A stretch of DNA of 64,000 nt from Acidobacteriota bacterium (GTDB taxonomy: Bacteria > Acidobacteriota > Terriglobia > 20CM-2-55-15): positions 1 through 64,000 of the forward strand of contig JAJEEE010000051.1 of the NCBI GenBank assembly GCA_022821145.1, given 5' to 3'. Position numbers and translations under genes: made by a program. Position 1 is the first letter of the stretch, and each line of letters opens with the position of its first letter. Below, piece after piece: positions 51,903 to 62,399 of this stretch. The notes beneath the pieces are model-generated. The model saw nothing but the letters and a program-made list of their open reading frames with translations. It searched no databases and was not told where the DNA came from.

Positions 51903-53047
51903 AGTTCCTGCCGCTGGTCTGGAAGAACCTCTGGCGCCGGAAGGTCCGGACGCTGTTCACTCTGGGATCGGTCTTCGTGGCGTTCGTCCTGTTCGGCCTG
52001 CTGATGACGATCCGGACGACGTTCTCGCTCGGCGTCGAGATCGCGGGCGCCGACCGCCTGGTCCTGATCCACAAGATCAGCCTGATCATGCCGCTGCCGA
52101 TCGCGTATCAACCGCGGATCCAGGCCGTCGACGGGGTCGAGCTGGCCACGCATCAGACCTGGTTCGGCGGCGTCTACCAGGAACCCGCCAACTTCTTCGC
52201 GCAGATCGTGGTGGAACCCGAGGCCCACCTGCAGATGTACCCGGAATTCGTCGTGCCGCCGGACCAGCGAGAGGCCTGGCTCCAGGACCGCCAGGGCGCC
52301 ATCGTCGGCCGCGACCTGGCGGACCGGTTCGACTGGGAGGTCGGCGACCGGATCCCGATCCAGGGCACGATCTGGCCGTCCCGTTCAGGAGACACGTGGG
52401 AGTTCAACATCGCGGGCATCTATGACGGCGAGGACACGGTCGACAAGACCCAACTGTTCTTCCGTTACGACTACCTGGACGAGAACCGCTCCGACGGCGA
52501 CGGGCTGGTGGGATGGTACATCGTGCGCATCGAGGATCCCTCGCGGGCGACCGAGCTGGCGGCCGTGTTCGACGGGATGTTCGCCAACTCGCAGGCGGAG
52601 ACCCGGACGACGACCGAGAGCGGCTTCATCGACGGATTCGCGCAGCAGGTCGGCGACATCGGCTCGATCATGGTCGCCATCGCCGGCGCCGTGCTCTTCA
52701 CCATGCTGTTGATCGCGGCGAACACCATGGCGCAGTCCGTTCGGGAGCGCACCGGAGAGCTGGCCGTGCTGAAGACGCTCGGGTTCGGGAACGGCGGCGT
52801 GCTCTCCCTGGTCGTGGCCGAGTCGCTGTGCATCACGGTTCTCGCCGGAGGCGCGGGCCTCGGAGCGGCCTGGGCGATCGTTCAGGGCGGCGATCCGACC
52901 GGAGGCATGCTGGGCGTGTTCGCGCTGCCGCCGCGGTACCTGGTTATCGGCGGCGGTCTGGCGGTGCTGACCGGACTGCTGGCGGCGGCCGTGCCGGCCG
53001 TGTCCGCGATGCGGCTGGCGATCACCGACGCCCTGAGGCGCGCGTGA
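51899..53047 (+). CDS. ABC transporter permease (FtsX/MacB-like)
   Basis: 382 aa, starting at GTG 51899 overlapping the ATPase stop (GTGA). One N-terminal helix (RRKVRTLFTLGSVFVAFVLF), a large periplasmic MacB-PCD domain (about residues 40-260) and three C-terminal helices with the FtsX motif ERTGELAVLKTLGFGNGGVL. Likely heterodimerises with the next gene product. Confidence 0.9.
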   Translation: MKFLPLVWKNLWRRKVRTLFTLGSVFVAFVLFGLLMTIRTTFSLGVEIAGADRLVLIHKISLIMPLPIAYQPRIQAVDGVELATHQTWFGGVYQEPANFFAQIVVEPEAHLQMYPEFVVPPDQREAWLQDRQGAIVGRDLADRFDWEVGDRIPIQGTIWPSRSGDTWEFNIAGIYDGEDTVDKTQLFFRYDYLDENRSDGDGLVGWYIVRIEDPSRATELAAVFDGMFANSQAETRTTTESGFIDGFAQQVGDIGSIMVAIAGAVLFTMLLIAANTMAQSVRERTGELAVLKTLGFGNGGVLSLVVAESLCITVLAGGAGLGAAWAIVQGGDPTGGMLGVFALPPRYLVIGGGLAVLTGLLAAAVPAVSAMRLAITDALRRA

Positions 53048-53048
53048 C

Positions 53049-54239
53049 ATGCTCGACTGGCTCCGTCAAACCGTCGCCGTGACCCTGCTGAACCTGAGGA
53101 CCCTCCACCAGAGGCTGTCGTCCTCGGCGGTCGCCATCGTCGGGATCGCCGGCGTCGTGGTCGTCATGGTGTCGGTGCTCTCCGTTGCGCGGGGATTCCA
53201 GGCGGCGATGGAGGCGTCGGGCTCGCCCGAGCGCGCCATTGTCATGCGGGACGGCGCGGACACGGAGATGACGAGCGTCCTGACCGGAGGGGAGGCCGAC
53301 GTCGTGCGGCAGGCGCCCGGGATCCGCGACGACGGCCGGACGCCGCTGGCCTCGGCCGAGCTGTACGTGATCGTCGACCTGCCGAAGATCGCGACCGGGA
53401 CGCCGGCCAACGTGCCGATGCGCGGCGTGGAGCCGACCGCGCTCCAGGTGCGCGACGAGGTGTCGATCGTCGACGGCCGGATGTTCGAGTTCGGGACCAA
53501 CGAGGTCATCGCCGGCCGGGCGGCGGCGGAGCAGTTCGCGGATCTCACCGTCGGCAGCCGCGTCCAGTCCGGCCAGCAGACGTGGCAGGTCGTCGGTGTC
53601 TTCGAGGCCGACGGCGGCGTGTCCGAGACCGAGGTGTGGGCCGACGCGCGGATCCTTCAGGGCGTCTACCGGCGCGGCAACTCGTTCCAGTTGGTCACGG
53701 CGCGTCTGGAAACCGCCGGCGCCTTCGAGGGGTTCCGCGACTGGCTGGTCTCGAATCCCCAACTGGAGGTCAGCGTGCGCCGGGAGCCGGAGTACTACGC
53801 CGCGCAGTCGCAGATGATGTCGACGCTGATCGAGACCATCGGCGTCGGCATCGCCGCGCTGATGGGCGTCGGCGCCGTCTTCGGCGCGATCCTGACGATG
53901 TACACGGCCGTGGCCTCCCGGTCGCGCGAGATCGCCACGCTTCGCGCCCTGGGTTTCAACGCGACCTCGGTCGTGACCTCGGTCCTGGCCGAGTCGCTGG
54001 CGCTCGGGGCCGTCGGCGGCGCCATCGGCGGCGCGGCCGCCTACCTGGCGTTCAACGGCTACCAGGCGTCCACGATCAACTTCCAGACGTTCAGCCAGGT
54101 GGCGTTCGCTTTCCGCGTGACGCCCGAACTGTTGGTGGGCGGGGTGGCCTACGCCCTGGCGATGGGGTTCATCGGGGGCCTGCTGCCGGCCCTGCGCGCC
54201 GTCCGGACGCCGATCCCTTCCGCGTTGCGGGAACTCTGA
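53049..54239 (+). CDS. ABC transporter permease (FtsX/MacB-like)
   Basis: 396 aa; ATG 1 nt after the preceding stop. N-terminal helix AIVGIAGVVVVMVSVLSVAR, a periplasmic core (MRGVEPTALQVRDEVSIVDG, AGRAAAEQFADLTVGSRVQ) and the C-terminal FtsX helices with SRSREIATLRALGFNATSVV. Paralogue and probable partner of the previous permease. The export substrate is not identified. Confidence 0.9.
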   Translation: MLDWLRQTVAVTLLNLRTLHQRLSSSAVAIVGIAGVVVVMVSVLSVARGFQAAMEASGSPERAIVMRDGADTEMTSVLTGGEADVVRQAPGIRDDGRTPLASAELYVIVDLPKIATGTPANVPMRGVEPTALQVRDEVSIVDGRMFEFGTNEVIAGRAAAEQFADLTVGSRVQSGQQTWQVVGVFEADGGVSETEVWADARILQGVYRRGNSFQLVTARLETAGAFEGFRDWLVSNPQLEVSVRREPEYYAAQSQMMSTLIETIGVGIAALMGVGAVFGAILTMYTAVASRSREIATLRALGFNATSVVTSVLAESLALGAVGGAIGGAAAYLAFNGYQASTINFQTFSQVAFAFRVTPELLVGGVAYALAMGFIGGLLPALRAVRTPIPSALREL

Positions 54240-54260
54240 CACGCGGCGGACGGCCCCCGC

Positions 54261-55502
<1,242 letters not shown>

Positions 55503-55580
55503 GAGTCCTCCCGGGCAAGGGAGTGTACCTGATCGGACACTGTTGCATCGGAGGCGATTTTCGGACAGCATGTTCTCGCC

Positions 55581-56408
55581 GTGAGACCGCGAACCGGCAT
55601 CGTCATCGCCCTGCTCGCCGCCGTGATCCTGCTGCCCTCGGAGGGCGCGGCGCAGCGAGGGCGGAGCCCCGCGGCCCAGCCGCCGCCGCCGACGCTGACG
55701 CCCCAGACCTACACGCCGGAAGAGATTGCCGCCGGCGCGCCGCGCTTCACCGCCCGGTGCGGATTCTGTCACGGCCGCGACGCCGCCGGGGGCGAGGCCG
55801 GGCCCGACCTGACGCGCTCGGAGCTGGTGGCCGCCGACGTCTACGGAGACCGCATCGGTGCGCTGCTCCGGTCCGGGGACCCCGGCGACGACCATGCGTT
55901 CGACCTCGACGCGGACGAGGTGCGGGTGATCGCGGCGTTCGTGCACGATCGGAAGGCCGAGGCCGAACGCGTGCTGGGCGGCCGCCGGTTCGTCGAGGCC
56001 GACGACCTCGGGACGGGCGACGCCGCGGCGGGCCGCCGGTTCTTCGAGGGCCGGGGCCGTTGCGTGGAGTGTCATTCCCCGACGGGCGACCTGGCCGGGA
56101 TCGCGGGCCGTTTCGAGGGTCTCGCCCTGATGCGGCGCATGCTGAACCCGGCGTTCGGCCAGCCCGCCCCCGCGCCGGCCATGGTCACCGTGACGTTGCC
56201 TTCGGGCGACACCGTGAGCGGGCCGTTGGCTTACCGGGACGAGTTCCGGATCGAGTTGACCGATGCGGCGGGCGAGACCCGCTCCTGGGACGTCGACGAC
56301 GTCGAGGTCGCGATCGACGATCCCCTCGAGGTTCACTTCGAGCTGTTGGGCGTCTACACCGACGACGACCTGCACGACGTGTACGCATTCCTGGAGACGC
56401 TGCGATGA
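55581..56408 (+). CDS. exported dihaem cytochrome c
   Basis: 275 aa, GTG start, signal peptide of 25 residues. Two CxxCH motifs: C60-C63-H64 (RCGFCHGRD) and C161-C164-H165 ([10 protein letters not shown]), each followed by a class-I-like domain. A C-terminal beta segment ([20 protein letters not shown]) is typical of cytochromes paired with PQQ sugar dehydrogenases. Its stop overlaps the next gene ATG, so it is the electron acceptor candidate of that quinoprotein. Confidence 0.88.
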   Translation: MRPRTGIVIALLAAVILLPSEGAAQRGRSPAAQPPPPTLTPQTYTPEEIAAGAPRFTARCGFCHGRDAAGGEAGPDLTRSELVAADVYGDRIGALLRSGDPGDDHAFDLDADEVRVIAAFVHDRKAEAERVLGGRRFVEADDLGTGDAAAGRRFFEGRGRCVECHSPTGDLAGIAGRFEGLALMRRMLNPAFGQPAPAPAMVTVTLPSGDTVSGPLAYRDEFRIELTDAAGETRSWDVDDVEVAIDDPLEVHFELLGVYTDDDLHDVYAFLETLR

Positions 56409-57961
56409 CCCTCACCGGATACGGTTTCGCGACGGGACTGGCGGCGGCCGCGGCGCTGGCCGCCGGCGCGGCGGCTCAGGACGTGGACCCGGCCACGTTC
56501 GCCGATCCTCCCGTCGACGAATGGCCGACCTACCATGGCGACTACTCCGGACGGCGTCACAGCCCGCTCACCCAGATCACGCCCGACAATGTCCACCGCC
56601 TGGTCGAGGCATGGCGCTGGGAGACGGGCGAGCTGCCCCAGATCAAGGCCACGCCGATCCTGTCCGACGGCGTCATCTACGTGACGACGCCGGACAACCT
56701 GTGGGCCCTGGACGCCCGCACCGCCGAGGAAATCTGGCACTACCGGTACCGGGACAACGACGCGTTCCACATCGGTCACCGGGGCGCCGCCGTCTACCGG
56801 GATTTCGTGTACCTGACGACGCCCGACGCCCACCTGCTCGCCTTCGACGCCTCGGACGGCGCCGTTCGTTGGGAAGTCGAGATCGCCGACTCGGACCGCG
56901 GCTACTGGTCGACGTTTGCGCCGATGGTGATTCGCGACAAGGTGATCGTCGGCGTGTCGGGCGACTTCGACAACATACCCGGGCAGCTCAAGGCCGTCCA
57001 CGCCGAGACGGGCGAGACCGAGTGGGTCTTCTACAGCACGCCGCCGCCGGGCACGCCCGGGTCGGTGAGTGGAGGGGCGACCGGCGGACAGATGTGGATG
57101 ACCGGCACCTACGACCCGGATCTCGACCTGCTCTACATCGGGACGGGCAACCCCACGCCCGTCCTGAACGGCGACGCGCGGCCGGGCGACAACCCGTGGA
57201 CGTGCGCCATCGTCGCGTTGGACCCGGACACCGGGGAGCTGGTGTGGGGATACCAGACCTCGCCGCACGACACCCACGACTGGGACGCCAACGAGGTGCC
57301 GGTGCTCGTCGACGGCGTCTTCGACGGCGAGCAACGCCGGATGGTGCTGCAGGCGTCGCGCAACGGCTACTTCTTCGTCCTCGACCGGACCAACGGCGAG
57401 AACCTGCTGACCGCGCCGTTCACCGTCGTGAACTGGGCCCTGGGGCTCGACGAGCGCGGTCGGCCGATCCCGGACCCGGCGAAGGAGCCCACCCGGGACG
57501 GGGTCCTCGTGGCGCCGAACGAGGCTGGCGGAACCAACTACCGGTCTCCGGGCTTCGATCCCGAGACTGGGTACCTGATCGTCAACGCGCAGGACGGCTA
57601 CGGTATCTACTTCTTCAAGCCCGAGCACGGCGCCTACGGGTGGGCCGGGGCCGACTACAACGTCGCCGGCCGCAGTTTCCTGCGGGCCATCGACTACCGG
57701 ACCGGCGAGATCGCCTGGAGCCACCCGATCGGCGGCAACGCGGGCGCGGCCGGTGTCCTGACCACGGCGTCGGGCTTGACGATCTCGGGCGACAATCCAG
57801 GGAACATGCTCATACTGCGGACGCGCGACGGCGAGACGCTGTGGCACGCCCCGACCGGACGCGTCGGCAACGGGCCGATCACGTACGAGCTCGACGGACG
57901 GCAGTACATCGTGGTGGGCGCGCGCAACGCGCTGGTCGCGTTCGCGCTCGCTGAGGAATAG
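56405..57961 (+). CDS. PQQ-dependent dehydrogenase (alcohol/sugar quinoprotein)
   Basis: 518 aa; signal peptide to AAAQDVD. Propeller with [64 protein letters not shown] and [17 protein letters not shown]. The N of GTGNP and the D-W-D pair occupy metal/PQQ positions, but there is no vicinal Cys-Cys. Overlaps the dihaem cytochrome (ATGA). Related enzymes oxidise sugars or alcohols in the periplasm. Confidence 0.88.
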   Translation: MTLTGYGFATGLAAAAALAAGAAAQDVDPATFADPPVDEWPTYHGDYSGRRHSPLTQITPDNVHRLVEAWRWETGELPQIKATPILSDGVIYVTTPDNLWALDARTAEEIWHYRYRDNDAFHIGHRGAAVYRDFVYLTTPDAHLLAFDASDGAVRWEVEIADSDRGYWSTFAPMVIRDKVIVGVSGDFDNIPGQLKAVHAETGETEWVFYSTPPPGTPGSVSGGATGGQMWMTGTYDPDLDLLYIGTGNPTPVLNGDARPGDNPWTCAIVALDPDTGELVWGYQTSPHDTHDWDANEVPVLVDGVFDGEQRRMVLQASRNGYFFVLDRTNGENLLTAPFTVVNWALGLDERGRPIPDPAKEPTRDGVLVAPNEAGGTNYRSPGFDPETGYLIVNAQDGYGIYFFKPEHGAYGWAGADYNVAGRSFLRAIDYRTGEIAWSHPIGGNAGAAGVLTTASGLTISGDNPGNMLILRTRDGETLWHAPTGRVGNGPITYELDGRQYIVVGARNALVAFALAEE

Positions 57962-57971
57962 GGGGATCGCG

Positions 57972-58928
57972 GTGTCCGGAACGTTGAAGCGCGCGTGGCC
58001 CGTACTGGCCTTCGGCGGCATGGCGGCGGCGTTCGCGGCGCAGGGCCCCGAGCCCATTCGCGTCATGATTCTCGACGGCGAGAGCGCGGGGCCGTATCAC
58101 CAGTGGGCGCTCGTGACGCGCGTCCTCGAGACGCAGCTCGCCGAAACCGGGTTGTTCGACGTGGACGTCGTCACGGCCCCGCCCGCGGACGCCGACTTCT
58201 CCGGCTTCCGGCCCGCCTTCGGCGAATACGCGGCCGTGGTCCTCAACTACGACGCCCCCGACGAACGGTGGCCGCCGGAGCTGAAGGCCTCGTTCGAATC
58301 GTACGTCGAGAACGGAGGCGGGCTGGTCGTCGTGCACGCCGCCGACAACGCGTTTCCGGGCTGGGCGGCCTTCAACGCCATGACCGGCGTCGGGGGCTGG
58401 CGCGGCCGCGCCGAGGAAGCCGGTCCGTTCTGGTACTACCGGGACGGGGCGCTGGTGTCCGACGATGCGCCCGGGCGCGCGGGCAGCCACGGGAGGCGCA
58501 CGCCGTTCCGCATCGACGTCCGCGCCGACCACCCGATCACCGACGGTCTGCCGCCGACCTGGATGCACCAGGGCGACGAGCTGTACGCGCGGCTGCGCGG
58601 GCCGGGCCAGGACATGACCGTCCTGGCGACGGCGTATTCCGACCCCGGCAACAACGGGACGGGACGCGACGAGCCCGTCCTGATGGCCATCGCGTACGGC
58701 GCGGGGCGCGTGTTCCACACGACCCTCGGCCACGATGTCAACGCGTTGAGCTCGGTGGATTTCGTCGCGACGTTCCAGCGCGGCACGGAATGGGCGGCGA
58801 CCGGCGCGGTCACGCAGACCGTGCCGCCGAGCTTCCCGACGGCGAACACGGTGAGCTACCGGGCGGACTTGGCGGCCATGGACCCGCGATACGTCAACGG
58901 GCTCGATCCGATCGACAGGGCTCGCTGA
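57972..58928 (+). CDS. exported ThuA-domain protein
   Basis: 318 aa, GTG start, N-terminal signal ending AFAAQ. ThuA-like glutamine-amidotransferase fold: IRVMILDGESAGPYHQWALV, GGGLVVVHAADNAFPGWAAF, THPI-type DHPITDGLPPTW, and FHTTLGHDVNALSS. ThuA-type proteins are linked to trehalose/sugar utilisation. It lies between a PQQ dehydrogenase and a xylose isomerase gene in the same operon. Confidence 0.88.
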   Translation: MSGTLKRAWPVLAFGGMAAAFAAQGPEPIRVMILDGESAGPYHQWALVTRVLETQLAETGLFDVDVVTAPPADADFSGFRPAFGEYAAVVLNYDAPDERWPPELKASFESYVENGGGLVVVHAADNAFPGWAAFNAMTGVGGWRGRAEEAGPFWYYRDGALVSDDAPGRAGSHGRRTPFRIDVRADHPITDGLPPTWMHQGDELYARLRGPGQDMTVLATAYSDPGNNGTGRDEPVLMAIAYGAGRVFHTTLGHDVNALSSVDFVATFQRGTEWAATGAVTQTVPPSFPTANTVSYRADLAAMDPRYVNGLDPIDRAR

Positions 58929-58959
58929 CGCGCCATCCCGACCGACCATCACACGCGCC

Positions 58960-60198
58960 ATGAAACCCGTACGTCCCGACAGACAACAGGCGCTCGTCGA
59001 GCGTCTCCAGGACATGTGCGGCGGAGCGTTCAGTCCCGAGCGCCGCCGACGGTATTTCATCTCCGGACCGCAGTGGGCCGCCGCCTACCAGGGTCAGGCG
59101 TTGTTCTACGCGCCGACCCGCAAGCCGGTGACCTACGCGGACGTCATCCGCGAATTCGGCCGGATCGGCATCGGGCACTGGACGACCCACGACAGCGACG
59201 TGATCGCCGCCGAGGACCTGGGGACGTACCGGCAGGCGGCGGAGATCGAGCGGATCCGGTCCGCGCTCGCCGGGAACGGCGTCGCCTGCTCGATGGTGAC
59301 GACCGAGACCTTCTTCAACGCCGTGTTCGCGGCCGGACCCGCGCCCGAGGCTCCGGAGCTCCGCGAGTACGTCCGGTTCCGCGTGCGGAACACCGTGGAC
59401 ATCGGGCACGAGCTGGGCGCGCGCTACGCCGTCTACTGGCCTGGATCGCTCGGATATTTCGTTCAGGGCGCCGTCGACGAGATGCAGTCCCTGGAGTGGT
59501 ACGCCGAGGCGCTCGACGCCGCGTGCGAGCGCGACGTCGAGGTCGCGGCCGCGAAGGGGCGGGCCACGCTCCGGCACTGCCTCGAGGCCAAGCCGTTCGA
59601 GCCGCAGGCCGAGATCCTGCTGCCCACCACCGACGCCATGCTCGCCTTCATCGCGTCGGGGCGGCTGAAGCGCCCGGACATGGTGGGCGTCAATCCCGAA
59701 TACCTGCACGAGCTGATGTGGGGCGGAGCGCCGCGCGCCGCGCTGGCCCGCGCCCTGCTCGCCGGCAAGTTGTGGCACATCGACATCAACGACGGTTACC
59801 GGCTCAAGCACGACGTGGACATCGCCGTCGGCATGGTCAATCCGCTGGACTGGTTGAACGTGCTCGTGCTGTTGCGGTCTCAGGGATTCGAGGGCCCGTT
59901 CAACCTGGATTTCAAGCCGTTGCGGACGACCAGCAACTGGGGCGTGTTCGCGGTGAGCTTCGCCACCGCCGTCGACCGTTTCATCACGCTCTGGGAAATC
60001 GCCGGGGACGTCGCCGAAGACCCGGTGATCCGGGAAGCCACCTCCGCGCTGAAGGCCGGTTCCGGCGTGTCCGCGCCGGGCGATGCGACGGCCCTGTTCG
60101 AGGCCAACAAGGAGTTGCTCACGCTCCACGAGCTGGTCGGCCACCGGCTGTTCCAGATCCTGCTGGGCCTCCACCGCGGCCGCGCCATCTTCGACTGA
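58960..60198 (+). CDS. xylA: xylose isomerase-like sugar isomerase
   Basis: 412 aa, the normal XylA length. TIM barrel with GHWTTHDSDVI, HCLEAKPFEPQ (Glu/Lys site, compare EPKPNEP), WHIDINDGYRLKHDVDIAV (parts, metal Asp) and FNLDFKPLRTT (Asp/Lys/Arg-Thr). It converts an aldose to a ketose, most likely xylose to xylulose, which the following kinase would phosphorylate. The sequence is diverged from typical XylA, so the exact sugar is uncertain. Confidence 0.78.
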   Translation: MKPVRPDRQQALVERLQDMCGGAFSPERRRRYFISGPQWAAAYQGQALFYAPTRKPVTYADVIREFGRIGIGHWTTHDSDVIAAEDLGTYRQAAEIERIRSALAGNGVACSMVTTETFFNAVFAAGPAPEAPELREYVRFRVRNTVDIGHELGARYAVYWPGSLGYFVQGAVDEMQSLEWYAEALDAACERDVEVAAAKGRATLRHCLEAKPFEPQAEILLPTTDAMLAFIASGRLKRPDMVGVNPEYLHELMWGGAPRAALARALLAGKLWHIDINDGYRLKHDVDIAVGMVNPLDWLNVLVLLRSQGFEGPFNLDFKPLRTTSNWGVFAVSFATAVDRFITLWEIAGDVAEDPVIREATSALKAGSGVSAPGDATALFEANKELLTLHELVGHRLFQILLGLHRGRAIFD

Positions 60199-60199
60199 C

Positions 60200-61699
60200 A
60201 TGTTCTGGATGGGCGTCGACGTCGGGACCGGCGGCACGCGCGCGCTCCTCGTCGACGCGGACGCCCGCGTGCGCGCGGCGTTCACTTCGCCGCACGCGGA
60301 CATGCGCATGGAACGGCCGGGCTGGGCGGAGCAGGACCCGGCGGACTGGTGGGACGCCGCCACGGCGGCCGTTCGCGGCGTGCTGGCCCGCGCGGAGACG
60401 ACGGGGGAGTCCGTCGCTGGCGTCGGGCTCTCCGGCCAGATGCACGGTCTGGTCGTGCTCGACGACGCCGACCGGGTCATCCGGCCCTCGTTGATCTGGT
60501 GCGATCAGCGCAGCCAGGCGCAGGTCGACGCCGTCGACGCGGCCGTCGGCCGCGAGAACGTCGTCGCCTGGACGGCCAACCCTCCGTTGACCGGCTTTAC
60601 GCTGCCGAAGCTCCTCTGGGTGCGCGACCATGAGCCGGATCGCTTCCGGCGCGTCCGGAGAGTCCTCCTTCCCAAGGACTATGTCCGGTTCCGCCTGACC
60701 GGCGAACGCGCCAGCGACGTGTCCGACGCATCCGGCACCGGGTTGTTCGACGTGGCCGGCCGGACGTGGTCGGACCGGATGCTCGACGCTCTCGATCTGG
60801 ACGTCTCGCTGTTGCCGCGGGTCGTGGAGTCGGACGCCGTGACCGGGCAGGTCACGAACCCGGCGGCGGAGGCGACCGGCCTGTCGCCGGGCACGCCCGT
60901 CGTTGGGGGCGCCGGGGACCAGGCGGCGGGCGGGATCGGCAACGGCATCGTCGACGCGGGCGTGGCGTCCTGCACGCTGGGGACGTCCGGGGTCGTCTTC
61001 GTTCACATGGACGCGCCGGCGTACGATCCGGGCGGGCGCGTCCACACGTTCTGCCACGCCGTGCCCGGGGCGTGGCACGTGATGGGGGTGACGCAGGCCG
61101 CCGGCCTCAGCCTGCGGTGGTTCCGCGACACGCTGGTCCCGGGCGCGGCGTACGCGGACCTGATGTCCGAAGCCGAGCGCGCGGATCCCGGTTCCGGCGG
61201 CCTCTACTGGCTGCCCTACCTGATGGGAGAACGCACGCCGCACCTGGACGCCTCGGCGCGCGGGGGCTGGATCGGCATGTCGGCGCGCCACACGCGCGCC
61301 GACATGATCCGCTCCGTCCTGGAGGGCGTCGCCTACAGCCAGAAGGACTGCCTGGACGTGATCGAGGGCATGGGCGTCGACGTCGGCGCGGTCCGCATCT
61401 CCGGCGGCGGCGCCCGGAGTCCGTTCTGGCGCCAAGTGGTGACCGACGTCCTCGGCAAACCCGTCGCGATGCTCGAGGGCGAGGAAGGCGCGGCGCTGGG
61501 CGCGGCGTTGCTGGCGCTGGCGGGGACGGGCGGCGCGGGCACCGTTTCGGAGGTGGCCGGACGCGCCGTACGCGAAGCCGCCGCGCATGCGCCCGACGAG
61601 ACGAGACACGCCCTTTACCGAAGGGGACATGCGGCGTACGGGTCTCTGTATCCGGCTCTTCGTGAATTCTACCGGAGCGCGGCCGGGGGGATGGGCTGA
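60200..61699 (+). CDS. xylB: xylulokinase (FGGY family)
   Basis: 499 aa. GVDVGTGGTRALLVD is the phosphate-1 motif, SGQMHGLVVLD and SLIWCDQRS the substrate loop, GTPVVGGAGDQAAGGIGNG the catalytic Asp region, and RISGGGARSPFWRQVVTDVL the adenosine motif. ATG 1 nt after the isomerase stop. Together they give a xylose-to-xylulose-5-phosphate route. A glucarate-type or ribulose kinase cannot be excluded. Confidence 0.88.
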   Translation: MFWMGVDVGTGGTRALLVDADARVRAAFTSPHADMRMERPGWAEQDPADWWDAATAAVRGVLARAETTGESVAGVGLSGQMHGLVVLDDADRVIRPSLIWCDQRSQAQVDAVDAAVGRENVVAWTANPPLTGFTLPKLLWVRDHEPDRFRRVRRVLLPKDYVRFRLTGERASDVSDASGTGLFDVAGRTWSDRMLDALDLDVSLLPRVVESDAVTGQVTNPAAEATGLSPGTPVVGGAGDQAAGGIGNGIVDAGVASCTLGTSGVVFVHMDAPAYDPGGRVHTFCHAVPGAWHVMGVTQAAGLSLRWFRDTLVPGAAYADLMSEAERADPGSGGLYWLPYLMGERTPHLDASARGGWIGMSARHTRADMIRSVLEGVAYSQKDCLDVIEGMGVDVGAVRISGGGARSPFWRQVVTDVLGKPVAMLEGEEGAALGAALLALAGTGGAGTVSEVAGRAVREAAAHAPDETRHALYRRGHAAYGSLYPALREFYRSAAGGMG

Positions 61700-62078
61700 C
61701 GAACGGGCGTACGGGGGCGGGGCTGTGTCACGTTTGGTAGTGGGTGGACGGGACTTCTTTCGGGACTGACGCCTCGCCTCGCCGCCTCCATGGCTACGCC
61801 ATGGCGGCGTCCACGCGCGGCGACGGACGCCGCGGGTACGATTGGGAATGCGGCGGCGTTTGGCGTGTCCTCCGTGTCGTGGCATGGCCGTGGGGCCGGG
61901 GGGTCCCGCTTTCGTATGCGGATGGCGAGCATGCTGGTAAGATACGCTCGTCCCGGGGCAGCGGCCACGAATTGCCGTACGACTGGACCTCCGTGATCCG
62001 CCGGCGTCCTTTTCCGACGTGTCCGCCCTGCCCGGCGGTCACGGACTGGGGCCGCGGCCTCCGGCGAGGAGGTGAACG
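61700..62078. other. intergenic stretch before the small membrane protein
   Basis: No gene is supported on either strand. A hairpin with 7-bp arms (CCATGGC/GCCATGG, loop TAC) extended by 4 bp lies at 61783-61809. A purine-rich GGCGAGGAGG near 62070 serves as ribosome-binding site of the next gene. Confidence 0.55.
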
Positions 62079-62351
62079 ATGAGCCCTCTGCTACTGACGC
62101 TGGTCATCATCGAGGCGATGCTGACGCTGGCGGGTACTTTCCTCTACGTCTACCGCGCCCGGCTTGAGTTCAAGGAAGACAACACGCTGATCCTGGACAG
62201 CGCGGAGGCGCACCTGATGTCGGGCCAGGAGGCGATTCACGCCAAGGCCAACCAGGCGAGCGCGATGTTGAAATACGTGGGCGTCGGATGGGTCGTCTTC
62301 GGCGTGGCCGCATTCGGCGTGTTCATCGCCGAGGGGTTGGGCATACTCTGA
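62079..62351 (+). CDS. small two-helix membrane protein (90 aa)
   Basis: Begins MSPLLLTLVIIEAMLTLAGT (TM1), then a polar segment EFKEDNTLILDSAEAHLMSG that ends near KANQASAMLK, and TM2 VGVGWVVFGVAAFGVFIAEG. GAGGAGG lies just upstream of the ATG. No family recognised. The sequence is clearly coding by composition. Confidence 0.65.
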   Translation: MSPLLLTLVIIEAMLTLAGTFLYVYRARLEFKEDNTLILDSAEAHLMSGQEAIHAKANQASAMLKYVGVGWVVFGVAAFGVFIAEGLGIL

Positions 62352-62399
62352 CCGCTCCGGACAGTCGCTTGGGGAACGCGCGGGTCGGCTGCTGAGGGT